Shown piece after piece: positions 9,546 through 17,383 of a DNA stretch of 64,000 nucleotides (positions within the stretch are counted from its first letter, which is position 1; every line of letters starts with the position of its first letter). The notes under the pieces were generated by a model. It was given only the letters and a program-made list of their open reading frames with translations, made no database searches and was not told where the DNA came from. Source of the DNA: Amycolatopsis viridis (lineage in GTDB: Bacteria; Actinomycetota; Actinomycetes; Mycobacteriales; Pseudonocardiaceae); NCBI RefSeq assembly GCF_011758765.1, contig NZ_JAANOU010000001.1, positions 682,001 through 746,000 on the forward strand, in the 5' to 3' direction. The translations under genes and the position numbers were made by a program.

Positions 9546-10463
9546 GTGGTGTTCTTCGCCGTGCTGGCCGCGCTGTTCGCGGTCTTCGCGGTGATGCGCC
9601 TGGCCGGTGTCGACGGCGGGCGGCTCACCGCGTCGCTGATCGCGCTCACGCCGTACTGGGTCGTGTGCGGCCTGGTCCTCGCGGTTGTCACCCTCGCGCT
9701 CCGGCACTGGTGGATCGGCGGGATCGTGCTGGTGCTCGCGCTCGTGGTGGGCGGCGTGGTGGTGCCCCGGGCGGCCGCCTCGGCCCAGCCGCCGGCGCAC
9801 GGGCGGGCACTACGTGTGATGTCGTCGAACATGTACTACGGCGAGGCCGACCCGGCCACGATCGTGCGGCTGGTGCGGGAGAACCAGGTCGACGTGCTCA
9901 ACCTGCTGGAACTGACGCCGTCGGCGGTGGGCGCCCTGCGGGCCGCCGGGCTGTCCGACCTGCTGCCGTACCAGGTGCTGCGGCCGGCCGCGCGCGCCTC
10001 GGGAACGGGCGTGCTGTCGCGGTACCCGCTCACCGAGTTGTCCCTGCCCGGGCCGTCGGTCTTCGCGCAGCCCAGTGCGCGGCTGGACCTCGGTGGCGGG
10101 TCGTCGGTGGAGGTCGTCGCGGTGCACCCGACGGCGCCGGTGGCGGACGCGGGGGCGTGGAAGTCGGAGATCGCGGGTCTGCCGCATCCCGACCCGCACT
10201 GCCCGGTGCGCGTGCTGGCCGGCGACTTCAACGCCACGCTCGACCACGCCACGTTGCGGAACCTGATCGCGACCGGCTACGCGGACGCCGGCGACGCGAC
10301 GGGGGAGGGCTTCACGGCGACCTGGCCGTCGAAGCTGCTGCCGCCCCCGGTCGCGATCGATCACGTCCTGGTCGACGCCCGCGCCGCGGTGACGTCCTAC
10401 CGCGTGTTCCCGGTGCCGGGCTCCGACCACCGGGCCGTGGTCGCTTCGATCACGCTCCCGTGA
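9546..10463 (+). CDS. Endonuclease/exonuclease/phosphatase-family membrane protein
   Basis: About 305 residues: two or three N-terminal transmembrane helices followed by an EEP-fold catalytic domain. The key residues are visible: N of MSSNMYYGEAD, E of LNLLELTP, D and N of LAGDFNAT, and the terminal PGSDHRAVVA with its catalytic Asp-His. This places the hydrolase domain outside the membrane; substrates of such proteins may be phosphoesters of lipids or nucleic acids. The start is uncertain: the frame is open to GTG 9456, but that leaves only 14 nt to the divergent ATPase start, so GTG 9546 or 9549 is preferred. Its 3' end overlaps the convergent LysR gene by 14 nt. Confidence 0.8.
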   Translation: MVFFAVLAALFAVFAVMRLAGVDGGRLTASLIALTPYWVVCGLVLAVVTLALRHWWIGGIVLVLALVVGGVVVPRAAASAQPPAHGRALRVMSSNMYYGEADPATIVRLVRENQVDVLNLLELTPSAVGALRAAGLSDLLPYQVLRPAARASGTGVLSRYPLTELSLPGPSVFAQPSARLDLGGGSSVEVVAVHPTAPVADAGAWKSEIAGLPHPDPHCPVRVLAGDFNATLDHATLRNLIATGYADAGDATGEGFTATWPSKLLPPPVAIDHVLVDARAAVTSYRVFPVPGSDHRAVVASITLP

Positions 10464-11316
10464 GCTGCGCGTGCCGCACGAACCGCGCCACGTCCCGGGA
10501 GGTCGCCGTGGCCGCCCACACGACGTGCAGCTCGCTGGGTGACAGCCCGGTCACCCGTGCCACGGCGACGCCGGTGAGCGGCAGCTCCGGCAGCATCGTG
10601 GCGGGCACGAAACCGACCGCCTGACCGAGCCGCACCGCCCCCGCGTACTCCGCGCCGTTGCGCACCCACGGGCCCGGCCGCCACTCGTACTCCACGAGGT
10701 CGGTGCCCGTCCAGTACGCCGTCTCCGCCGCGGAGGAGTCCCGCCATCGCGGGAACGCCTCGCCCGCCAGCTCGGCCCGGTCGATCTTGTCCAGACCGGC
10801 CAGCGGGTGTGCTGCCGGCAGCAGCGCGACCCGCTCGTCGACGCGGACCGGGTCGCTGTCCAGGCCGCGGGCGTCGAACGGGACGCGCAGCAGGCCCACG
10901 TCGGCCGCGCCCGTGCGCAGCTCGTCCGCCTGCACCGGCCAGTCGGCCACCGCCGCCACCGCCGCCGGTTCATGCTGCTCGTTGTAGGAGTCGACGAGCC
11001 GCTGGAGCGTGTCCACGTCGCAGGCGCGCGCCGTCACCCGGAGCCGGGGACCGTCCTGGCCGAGCCGGGCCACGCGGGTGATCGCCGCGCGGGCGTGCTC
11101 GTCGATCCCACGGCCCTCCTCGGCGAGCAGGTGCCCCGCGGCGGTGAGCTCCGCCCCCTGGCGCCCGCGGGTGAACAACGCCGTGCCGACCTCGTCCTCC
11201 AGCACCCGGATCGCGCGGGACAGCGCCGGCTGGGTCATCCCGAGGCGCTGCGCGGCGGCGGTGAAGGTGCCCTCCGCCGCGACGGCGAGGAAGTACCGCA
11301 GGTGCTTCAGATCCAC
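10450..11316 (-). CDS. LysR-family transcriptional regulator
   Basis: 288 residues with the LysR winged helix at the N-terminus (MDLKHLRYFLAVAAEGTFTA, recognition helix ALSRAIRVLEDE) and a periplasmic-binding-like effector domain. It is divergent from the short-chain dehydrogenase at 11403, the classical arrangement in which a LysR protein controls its neighbour, and a T-N11-A operator lies between them. The coinducer is unknown. Confidence 0.92.
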   Translation of the reverse strand: MDLKHLRYFLAVAAEGTFTAAAQRLGMTQPALSRAIRVLEDEVGTALFTRGRQGAELTAAGHLLAEEGRGIDEHARAAITRVARLGQDGPRLRVTARACDVDTLQRLVDSYNEQHEPAAVAAVADWPVQADELRTGAADVGLLRVPFDARGLDSDPVRVDERVALLPAAHPLAGLDKIDRAELAGEAFPRWRDSSAAETAYWTGTDLVEYEWRPGPWVRNGAEYAGAVRLGQAVGFVPATMLPELPLTGVAVARVTGLSPSELHVVWAATATSRDVARFVRHAQLTGA

Positions 11317-11327
11317 TCCGACAGGCT

Positions 11328-11348
11328 GCCATGCCGGGCGGGCATGGC
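11328..11348. promoter_or_regulatory. Candidate LysR operator (T-N11-A box)
   Basis: GCCATGCC and GGCATGGC are perfect 8-bp inverted arms separated by 5 nt. Within it, ATGCC-N5-GGCAT satisfies the LysR T-N11-A rule. It lies 12 bp upstream of the lysR start and 55 bp upstream of the SDR start. Confidence 0.55.
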
Positions 11349-11402
11349 GGCATGTTCGCGCGGCTTTGGACGGATTCCCGCCAGTCCGCTGAGGTGGAGG
11401 TC

Positions 11403-12233
11403 ATGACGCAGAAGGCAATCGTGACGGCAGGAACCCGCGGGCTCGGATTCGCGGTGGCGCGGGAACTGTCCCAGCGCGACTACGAGGTGACGATCATCGG
11501 GCGGCACGCGGAACGCGGGAAGGAGGCCGCGGGGGAGATCGGTGCCCGGTTCGTCCAGGCCGACCTCTCGGTGCTGGCCGAGGTGCGGGCGCTCGGCCGG
11601 CGGCTGGCCGACGAGGGTCCGTGGCAGCTGCTGGTGAACAACGTGGGCGGGATGTGGTCGGCGCGGTGGGAGACCGCGGACGGTATCGAGGCGAGCTTCG
11701 CGGTCAACCACCTGTCACCGCTGCTGCTCACCGAGGCACTGCTCGACGCGCTGCGGGCGGGCGGCCCGAGCCGGATCGTGGACGTCACGTCGTCGTCGAT
11801 CCAGGCCGCGCTGCTCGTCGGCACGCCGACCTACCGGGAGATCGAGGAGCCCGGCGAGTACTACGGCATGGCGGTGTCCGGGCGCGCCAAGCTCGCGCAC
11901 CTGGCCTACAACCGGGAACTGGCCGAGCGGTTGCGCGGCAGCGGTGTCGCGGTGCTCGCGGCCGATCCCGGCCCCGCGGCGACCCCGAACGCGGCCGAGA
12001 TGACACCGGAGATCCTGCCGCCGGCGCTGCGGCCGCAGTGGGAGCAGATCCGCGAGGCGTGCCGGCGGCCGGTCGCCGAAGCGGCGCGCTCGATCGTGTT
12101 CGCCGCGACCGAGCCGCTGGAGAGCGGGCTGGTGATCGGCCCGGACTGCACCCCGTCCACGGAGCTGACAGCCGCGCTGACCCGCGAGCTGATCGCGGCG
12201 GCCCGTGCGCTCACCGAGCGGGTGCTGGGCTAG
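11403..12233 (+). CDS. Short-chain dehydrogenase/reductase (SDR)
   Basis: 276 residues of a Rossmann-fold oxidoreductase. The nucleotide-binding motif appears as TAGTRGLGFAVA, slightly off the usual TGxxxGxG, followed by LVNNVGG. The catalytic region has the Ser of VDVTSSSIQ, then YYGMAVSGRAKLAH, where the usual Tyr-x3-Lys is replaced by a Tyr-rich segment with Lys (SGRAK), so the catalytic Tyr is not obvious; this resembles retinol-dehydrogenase-like members. ATG 11403 follows AGGTGGAGG. It is divergent from the LysR gene, presumably its regulator. Confidence 0.85.
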   Translation: MTQKAIVTAGTRGLGFAVARELSQRDYEVTIIGRHAERGKEAAGEIGARFVQADLSVLAEVRALGRRLADEGPWQLLVNNVGGMWSARWETADGIEASFAVNHLSPLLLTEALLDALRAGGPSRIVDVTSSSIQAALLVGTPTYREIEEPGEYYGMAVSGRAKLAHLAYNRELAERLRGSGVAVLAADPGPAATPNAAEMTPEILPPALRPQWEQIREACRRPVAEAARSIVFAATEPLESGLVIGPDCTPSTELTAALTRELIAAARALTERVLG

Positions 12234-12250
12234 GGAACAGAAACCGTGCT

Positions 12251-12294
12251 TACCGGATCCGGCCGCTCGGGGGGCGTGACGGCCGGATCCGGTA
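12251..12294. terminator. Inverted repeat after the SDR gene
   Basis: TACCGGATCCGGCC and GGCCGGATCCGGTA are perfect 14-bp arms around a 16-nt loop, 17 nt after the SDR stop. Likely a terminator between convergent genes; no T tract. Confidence 0.65.
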
Positions 12295-12548
12295 TGCCCG
12301 GACGACTGGTGGAGGCACGGTGGCGCCCGTGCGACCGCAGTCTTGGAGTGAGAGGGGAGAAGCCGCCCCACGGGACGCGTGGAACCTTCACATTCACCGG
12401 ATCGAGTGGTGGTGGCCAGTAGCCCTTGATCGCCATGTCCTGGTTGACCACGAAGGCCGCGAGGTGGTCGCCACCGGCCGCGGCGAGCTCACCGAGTAAC
12501 CGGCGTCGCCGAGCAGCAGCGCTGCTGCTCGTCGGCTACGGCACCCGG
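12295..12548. other. Gap between convergent genes with a 22-bp perfect palindrome
   Basis: No gene with a start codon and ribosome-binding site is seen. A perfect palindrome with no loop spans 12510-12531 (half-site GAGCAGCAGC). A minus-strand frame without a start (about 12535 down to 12380, containing AAFVVNQDMAIKGYW) looks protein-like and may be a gene remnant, but I do not recognise it. Confidence 0.4.
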
Positions 12549-13361
12549 TCAGCCACCGAGCAGGGCTGTCAGCGCGGGAAGGGCGGCAGACGGCAGGGAC
12601 ACCCCGCGGCCGTGCCGGACCTCCGCCTCGCGCGGGTTGATGCGGATCAGCGCGCCGGTCGCGGCGGAGGCCAGCTCGGCGTAGCGGCGCACGGTCGGCA
12701 CCGCGCGGCCGGCGCCCACCTCGACGACGACGGCCCGCCGGTTCGCGCGGCGCCACTCGTCGAGCGCGCGCATCTGCGCGTCGGTGCGTTCGGGCAGCCA
12801 GTCGAAGTCGCCGAACATCAGGATGTTCGGCCGGGCCGCCGCGCCGCAGTCCGGGCACGACGGCAGCGGCGGGCGGGCGCGCATGGTCGATTCGTCGATT
12901 TCCAGGGACAACTCGCCGGCGGGCCAGATGGCCGGGCCGCACGGGATCGTGCACTGGAGGTGGTGGATGGAGCCGTGCGCCTCGGCGACCAGCCCGAACC
13001 CGGCCGCCTGGAACTGGCCGTCCACATTGGACGTGAACACGGCGGCGCCGCCGGGCAGCCGGGATCCGAACCGCAGCAGCAGCCCGAACCCGGCGTGCGG
13101 TGCGGTGCGCCGGTACAGGTCGAGCCGGTGACCGTAGAAACCCCAGGCCAGTTCCGGGTCCTCGGCGAAGTGCCGCGGGTCGGCCAGCTCGGCGAAGCTC
13201 AGCCCGAGCCGGGCGTAGGGCGGGTAGGCCCGCCAGAACCCCTCGTCGCCGCGGAAGTCCGGCAGCCCCGAGTCGACACCCATGCCGGCGCCCGCGCAGA
13301 CCAGGAGCGCGGAGGCACCGGCGAGCAGCTCGGCGGCCTCGGCCAGGCCGTCACCGGTCAT
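12549..13361 (-). CDS. SIR2-family NAD-dependent protein deacylase (sirtuin-like)
   Basis: 270 residues with the sirtuin signature: CAGAGMGVDSGLPDFRG (NAD-binding GAG and the acid loop), FTSNVDGQ, the catalytic-type His in EAHGSIHHLQC, and a CPDCGAAARPNILMFGD segment. The His-His-x-Leu-Gln-Cys region and a single visible Cys-x2-Cys pair (SCPDC, with LQC and IPC) supply the zinc ligands. The start ATG (13361) overlaps the last base of the mhuD stop codon (TGATG), so the two proteins should be co-translated. The substrate is unknown; acyl-lysine or ADP-ribose chemistry are both possible for this group. Confidence 0.85.
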   Translation of the reverse strand: MTGDGLAEAAELLAGASALLVCAGAGMGVDSGLPDFRGDEGFWRAYPPYARLGLSFAELADPRHFAEDPELAWGFYGHRLDLYRRTAPHAGFGLLLRFGSRLPGGAAVFTSNVDGQFQAAGFGLVAEAHGSIHHLQCTIPCGPAIWPAGELSLEIDESTMRARPPLPSCPDCGAAARPNILMFGDFDWLPERTDAQMRALDEWRRANRRAVVVEVGAGRAVPTVRRYAELASAATGALIRINPREAEVRHGRGVSLPSAALPALTALLGG

Positions 13362-13657
13362 CAGTCGAGCGGGACGACCTCGAACTCCAGCAGGTTCGCC
13401 CCGCTGGCCACCGGACGTGCGCTCTGCCCGGCGTGCGCCTCCTTGGCCGCGCCACCGGCCCACGCCTGGTACGCCTCCTCGGACTCCCACTTCGTGTAGA
13501 CGAAGTAGCGGTTGTCCCCGGCGACCGGGCGCAGCAGCTCGAAGCCGAGGAAGCCGGGCTGCCCGTCCACCGAGTGGGCGCGGTTGGCGAACCGCTTCTC
13601 CAGTTCGGGGCCTGAACCTTCGGGGACCTCGATCGCGTTGATCTTCACGACTGCCAT
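13361..13657 (-). CDS. mhuD: MhuD-type haem-degrading monooxygenase
   Basis: 98 residues, strongly resembling mycobacterial MhuD (Rv3592): VVKINAIEVPEGSGPELEKR at the N-terminus and the same length. The residues needed for haem breakdown are at the same numbers: Asn7, Trp66 and His75 (the haem ligand). MhuD opens haem to mycobilin and releases iron without CO. The position near mutY and an alpha/beta hydrolase also matches M. tuberculosis. It is the first gene of a two-gene unit with a sirtuin. Confidence 0.93.
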   Translation of the reverse strand: MAVVKINAIEVPEGSGPELEKRFANRAHSVDGQPGFLGFELLRPVAGDNRYFVYTKWESEEAYQAWAGGAAKEAHAGQSARPVASGANLLEFEVVPLD

Positions 13658-13715
13658 GACCTCAGCCTACCGAGCGGCCCCGGCGCGCCCGCCGCAGTCG
13701 CTATGGTGGACCGTA

Positions 13716-15119
13716 ATGGGGATCACAGATGACGAACGCACCCTGGCCCGGGGGCTCGCCGCGGACCTGCGGAGGATCGTTCAGGCGGCCGCTCTCGTCG
13801 TCGACGAGGACAGCCCGGCGGAGGAGCTGATCGGCCGGATCGCGGGATACCTCGGTGTCGGGTTCCGCCAGGTCGTGCTGGTCGCGCAGGAGTTCCCGCC
13901 GTGGGAACACGCGAACGTCCACCGTGGGGTGGCGGCCTACCTCGCCGAACGCGGCGGCGATCCGGACTGGTTCGGCATCACCGGGGCGAACCGGACGAAC
14001 GAGGAACTGACCGGGATGCTGACGGCGGCGCGGCGGCACGGCGCGTACGAACTCGGCGCGGTCGACATGGCGACCGTCGCGGTCGGACCGGAGGAGGCCG
14101 TCGAGGTCATCCAGTTCGGCCTGGTCGCGACCACCGCCCCGGACGGCGCGCCGGTGATCGTCGCGCTGCGCGGGCCGAACGTGCAGCACGGGCCGCTGGC
14201 GGTGTCGCGCGTCGAGGTCCTGGCCCGCGACCACACCACCGCGGGTGTGGTGCGCGACCGCATCGAGCAGTTCACCCGTGCGCACGACGTGCTGCGCGGG
14301 AAGGTCCTGGCGTTCGGCAGCAGCGAGTACCGGGGCAACGAGCTGCTGACGTTCCTGCCGCGGCCGGAGCTGACCGCCGAGCAGGTGGTGCTGCCCCCGG
14401 GCGTGCTGCCGACCATCGAGGACCACATCGTCGGCATCGCCGAGCACGCCGACCGGCTGCGGGCCGCTGGTCAGCACCTCAAGCGCGGGCTGCTGCTGCA
14501 CGGCCCGCCGGGCACCGGCAAGACGCACACCGTGCGGTACCTGATGAGCCGGCTGTCCGGCAGCACGGTGATCATCCTGACCGGCGCGGCGATGCGGTTC
14601 ATCAGCAAGGCGGCCGAGCTGGCCCGGCGGTTGCAGCCGTCGATCCTGGTGGTCGAGGACGTCGACCTGGTCGCCGAGGACCGCACCACGCCCCACGGTG
14701 GCGGCCCCCTGCTGTTCAGCCTGCTCGACGCGATGGACGGGATCGGGGCGGACGCGGACGTCACGTTCGTGTTGACGACCAACCGGCCGGAGGCGCTGGA
14801 GGCGGCGTTGCGGGACCGGCCCGGGCGGGTCGATCTCGCGGTGGAGATCCCGCGACCGGACGCCGAGGGGCGGCGGAAGCTGCTGGAGCTGTACGCGCGC
14901 GGCGTGGATCTGCGGGCCGACCTGGAGCCGGTGATCGCCGAGACGGAGGGCGTGACGGCGTCGTTCATCAAGGAGCTGCTGCGCCGCGCGGTGCTGCACG
15001 AGGTGCGGGCCGGCGCGGACGGCGAGCGGTTGCGGGTGGGCGGGGAAGCGCTGTCGGCCGCGTTGCGGGACATGCAGGATTCGCGGAACTCGCTGACCAG
15101 GTCGTTGCTCGGCAGCTGA
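13716..15119 (+). CDS. AAA-family ATPase, CDC48/FtsH-like single module
   Basis: 467 residues. The N-terminal ~230 residues are not a domain I recognise; the C-terminal half is one classical AAA module with Walker A GPPGTGKTHT (~262), Walker B ILVVEDVDLV (~310), sensor TTNRPEALEAALRDRPGRVD with the arginine finger, and the helical lid. It should act as a hexameric remodeller of proteins. ATG 13716 begins MGITDDERTL. A hydrolase gene starts 4 nt after its stop, so they form an operon. The target is unknown. Confidence 0.88.
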   Translation: MGITDDERTLARGLAADLRRIVQAAALVVDEDSPAEELIGRIAGYLGVGFRQVVLVAQEFPPWEHANVHRGVAAYLAERGGDPDWFGITGANRTNEELTGMLTAARRHGAYELGAVDMATVAVGPEEAVEVIQFGLVATTAPDGAPVIVALRGPNVQHGPLAVSRVEVLARDHTTAGVVRDRIEQFTRAHDVLRGKVLAFGSSEYRGNELLTFLPRPELTAEQVVLPPGVLPTIEDHIVGIAEHADRLRAAGQHLKRGLLLHGPPGTGKTHTVRYLMSRLSGSTVIILTGAAMRFISKAAELARRLQPSILVVEDVDLVAEDRTTPHGGGPLLFSLLDAMDGIGADADVTFVLTTNRPEALEAALRDRPGRVDLAVEIPRPDAEGRRKLLELYARGVDLRADLEPVIAETEGVTASFIKELLRRAVLHEVRAGADGERLRVGGEALSAALRDMQDSRNSLTRSLLGS

Positions 15120-15123
15120 TTGA

Positions 15124-15882
15124 ATGACGCGCGTGAGCGTGGTCGACTTCGGTGGCGACGGCCGCCCGATCGTGGTGATGCACGGGCTGATGGGCCGGGC
15201 GCGCACGTGGTGGCGGGTGGCGCAGTGGCTGCGCCGGTACGGGCACGTGGTCGGCTTCGACGCACGCGGGCACGGGCGCGGGCCGCGTGGCGGGCCGTGG
15301 ACGACGGAACAGTTCGTCGCCGACGCCGCCGCACTCGTGCGCTCGCTGGGGGAGCCGGCGGTGCTGATCGGCCATTCGATGGGCGGCCTGCACGCGTGGT
15401 CCCTGGCGGCGACGCACCCCGAGCTGGTGCACGCGGTCGTGGTGGAGGACATGGCGCCGGACCACCGCGGCCGGACGGTCGACACGTGGCGCGGGTACTT
15501 CGAGTCGTGGCCGGTGCCGTTCCAGTCGCTGGCGCACGTGCGTGACTTCTTCGGCGACGCGGGCGAGTACTTCACCGAGTGCGTGGAGGAACGCTCCGAC
15601 GGCTACCACCTGATCGCCGCCCTGGACGACCTGTACGAGATCGCGTCGGAGTGGGGGCGGCGGGACTACTGGCCGCTGGTGGAATCCGTGCGGTGCCCGA
15701 TGCTCGTCATCGAGGCCGAACACACCTTCATGCCCGCCGGGCAGCAGGCGGAGATGGCCCGGCGGGCACCCGAAGGCCGGCACGTCGTGGCGCCGGGCGC
15801 GGGCCACGTCGTGCACGACTCGGCGCCGGAGTTCTACCGGGGCGCGGTCGAGGCGTTCCTGTCGGAACTGCTGGGCCGGTAA
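15124..15882 (+). CDS. Alpha/beta-fold hydrolase
   Basis: 252 residues. Oxyanion region VMHGLMGRART, nucleophile elbow GHSMGG with the catalytic Ser, a later acid near EAEHTFMPA and the terminal His in GAGHVVHDSAPEF complete a standard triad. It sits 4 nt after the AAA ATPase and next to mutY, as does the hydrolase Rv3591c in M. tuberculosis. The substrate is not predictable. Confidence 0.88.
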   Translation: MTRVSVVDFGGDGRPIVVMHGLMGRARTWWRVAQWLRRYGHVVGFDARGHGRGPRGGPWTTEQFVADAAALVRSLGEPAVLIGHSMGGLHAWSLAATHPELVHAVVVEDMAPDHRGRTVDTWRGYFESWPVPFQSLAHVRDFFGDAGEYFTECVEERSDGYHLIAALDDLYEIASEWGRRDYWPLVESVRCPMLVIEAEHTFMPAGQQAEMARRAPEGRHVVAPGAGHVVHDSAPEFYRGAVEAFLSELLGR

Positions 15883-15933
15883 CCCCGCCCGGCAACGCCG
15901 GGACGGCCACCCGGGCCACTCCCGCGGGCGTCG

Positions 15934-16812
15934 CTACGTGTGTTCGCCGGGCAGGGCGAAGCGGCCGTCGGTGGTTTGTTCCACGAGGCCGTCGACCAGG
16001 AGGGAGTCCAGGCAGCGGTCCCGCTGGCCGTTGTCCGACCAGACCACGTCCAGGCTGGACTTGACCACCGGGCCGGGCGTGCCCCGCAGCACGTCGAGCA
16101 GCAGGCCGCGCACGTGCCGGTCCGTTCCGGCGTACTTCTGCGTCGCCTTCGGCGGTCCGCTGTAGGCCGGGCGGCCGGCCTTCTGCCAGGCGCAATCGGC
16201 GTACACCGGGCAGTCCGCGCACCTCGGCGACCGGGCCGTGCACACCACGGCGCCCAGTTCCATCAGCGCCGCCGAGAACCGCGCCGCCCGGTCCTCCGCG
16301 CGCGGGAGCAGCACCTCGACGTCGGCCATGTCCCTCGACGTGGACGGTGGGCCCGCGTCGCCCGCGCCGTGGACCGCGCGTGCCACCACGCGCCGCACGT
16401 TCGTGTCCACCACCGGTGCCCGCTTGCCGTACGCGAACGCCGCCACGGCGCGCGCCGTGTACGCGCCGATCCCGGGCAAGGCCAGCAGGGTGTCCACATC
16501 GGACGGCACCACGTCGCCGTGTTCCGCGGCGATGGCCGTCGCCGCCGCGTGCAGCCGCAAGGCGCGGCGCGGGTAGCCGAGCTTGCCCCACGCCCGCAGC
16601 ACCTCGCCCTGGCTCGCCGCCGCCAGCGCGGACGGCACCGGCCACCGCGCCATCCACTCGTGCCAGATCGGTTCGACTCGCGCGACCGGCGTCTGCTGCA
16701 GCATGATCTCGCTGACCAGCACACCCCACGCGGTGCACTCCGGACGCCGCCACGGGAGGTCGCGGGCGCACGAGTCGAACCAGTCGATCAGCAGCTCGGG
16801 GTCGATGGGCAC
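15934..16812 (-). CDS. mutY: A/G-specific adenine glycosylase MutY
   Basis: 292 residues that remove adenine mispaired with 8-oxoguanine. Seen: catalytic Glu in EIMLQQT, helix-hairpin-helix LPGIGAYTA, catalytic Asp in PVVDTNVRR, and the 4Fe-4S motif Cys-x6-Cys-x2-Cys-x5-Cys (CTARSPRCADCPVYADC). The C-terminal NUDIX-like domain of E. coli MutY is reduced, as in many actinobacterial forms. It begins 9 nt after the carbonic anhydrase stop, so they share a transcript. Confidence 0.95.
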   Translation of the reverse strand: MPIDPELLIDWFDSCARDLPWRRPECTAWGVLVSEIMLQQTPVARVEPIWHEWMARWPVPSALAAASQGEVLRAWGKLGYPRRALRLHAAATAIAAEHGDVVPSDVDTLLALPGIGAYTARAVAAFAYGKRAPVVDTNVRRVVARAVHGAGDAGPPSTSRDMADVEVLLPRAEDRAARFSAALMELGAVVCTARSPRCADCPVYADCAWQKAGRPAYSGPPKATQKYAGTDRHVRGLLLDVLRGTPGPVVKSSLDVVWSDNGQRDRCLDSLLVDGLVEQTTDGRFALPGEHT

Positions 16813-16821
16813 GCGCCCAGG

Positions 16822-17316
16822 TTAGTTGCCGGTCACCTCGGTGACCTTGCCGGTGTGCACGTCGTACACGAACCCGCGCACCTTGTCCGTGTGCGGGAGG
16901 TACGGGCTCCGCTGCACGCGCCGCACCTGCCGGCGCACGCTGTCCTCGACATCGCCGAACGCCTCGACGGACCAGGTCGGCCGGACGCCGCACTCCGACT
17001 CGAGCTCGTCCTTGAAGCCGTCCTCGGTGACCGTCGAGACGCCGCACGCGGTGTGCTGCATGATCAGCACCTCTTCGGTGCCCAGCTTGCGCTGGGACAG
17101 CGCGAGCGAGCGGATCACGTCGTCGGTCACCACGCCGCCACCGTTGCGCAGGACGTGCGCCTCGCCCTCGGCGAGCCCGAACACCTCCGGCACGCGGATG
17201 CGGGCGTCCATGCAGGTGAGGATCGCGACCTTCAGCGCGGGCCGCGCGTCCGACCGGTCGCCGACGGTCTCGGGGTGCTCCTGGTTGCGCTGGAGCAGGG
17301 TGTCGATTGCGGTCAC
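16822..17316 (-). CDS. canB: Beta-class carbonic anhydrase
   Basis: 164 residues. Zinc ligands are the Cys and the following Asp-Arg dyad of CMDARIRV, and the His and Cys of MQHTACG; these define beta carbonic anhydrases converting CO2 to bicarbonate in the cytoplasm. The GTG at 17316 follows GGGAGG and begins VTAIDTLLQRN as in relatives; an upstream ATG in the same frame (17352) is less likely. Adjacent to mutY, as in mycobacteria (Rv3588c). Confidence 0.93.
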   Translation of the reverse strand: MTAIDTLLQRNQEHPETVGDRSDARPALKVAILTCMDARIRVPEVFGLAEGEAHVLRNGGGVVTDDVIRSLALSQRKLGTEEVLIMQHTACGVSTVTEDGFKDELESECGVRPTWSVEAFGDVEDSVRRQVRRVQRSPYLPHTDKVRGFVYDVHTGKVTEVTGN

Positions 17317-17383
17317 ATGTGCCTCCCGGGATCGGTTCGGGAACAATTCCACCGGGTGCCCGCACCCCGCGCAATGAGGAGGA

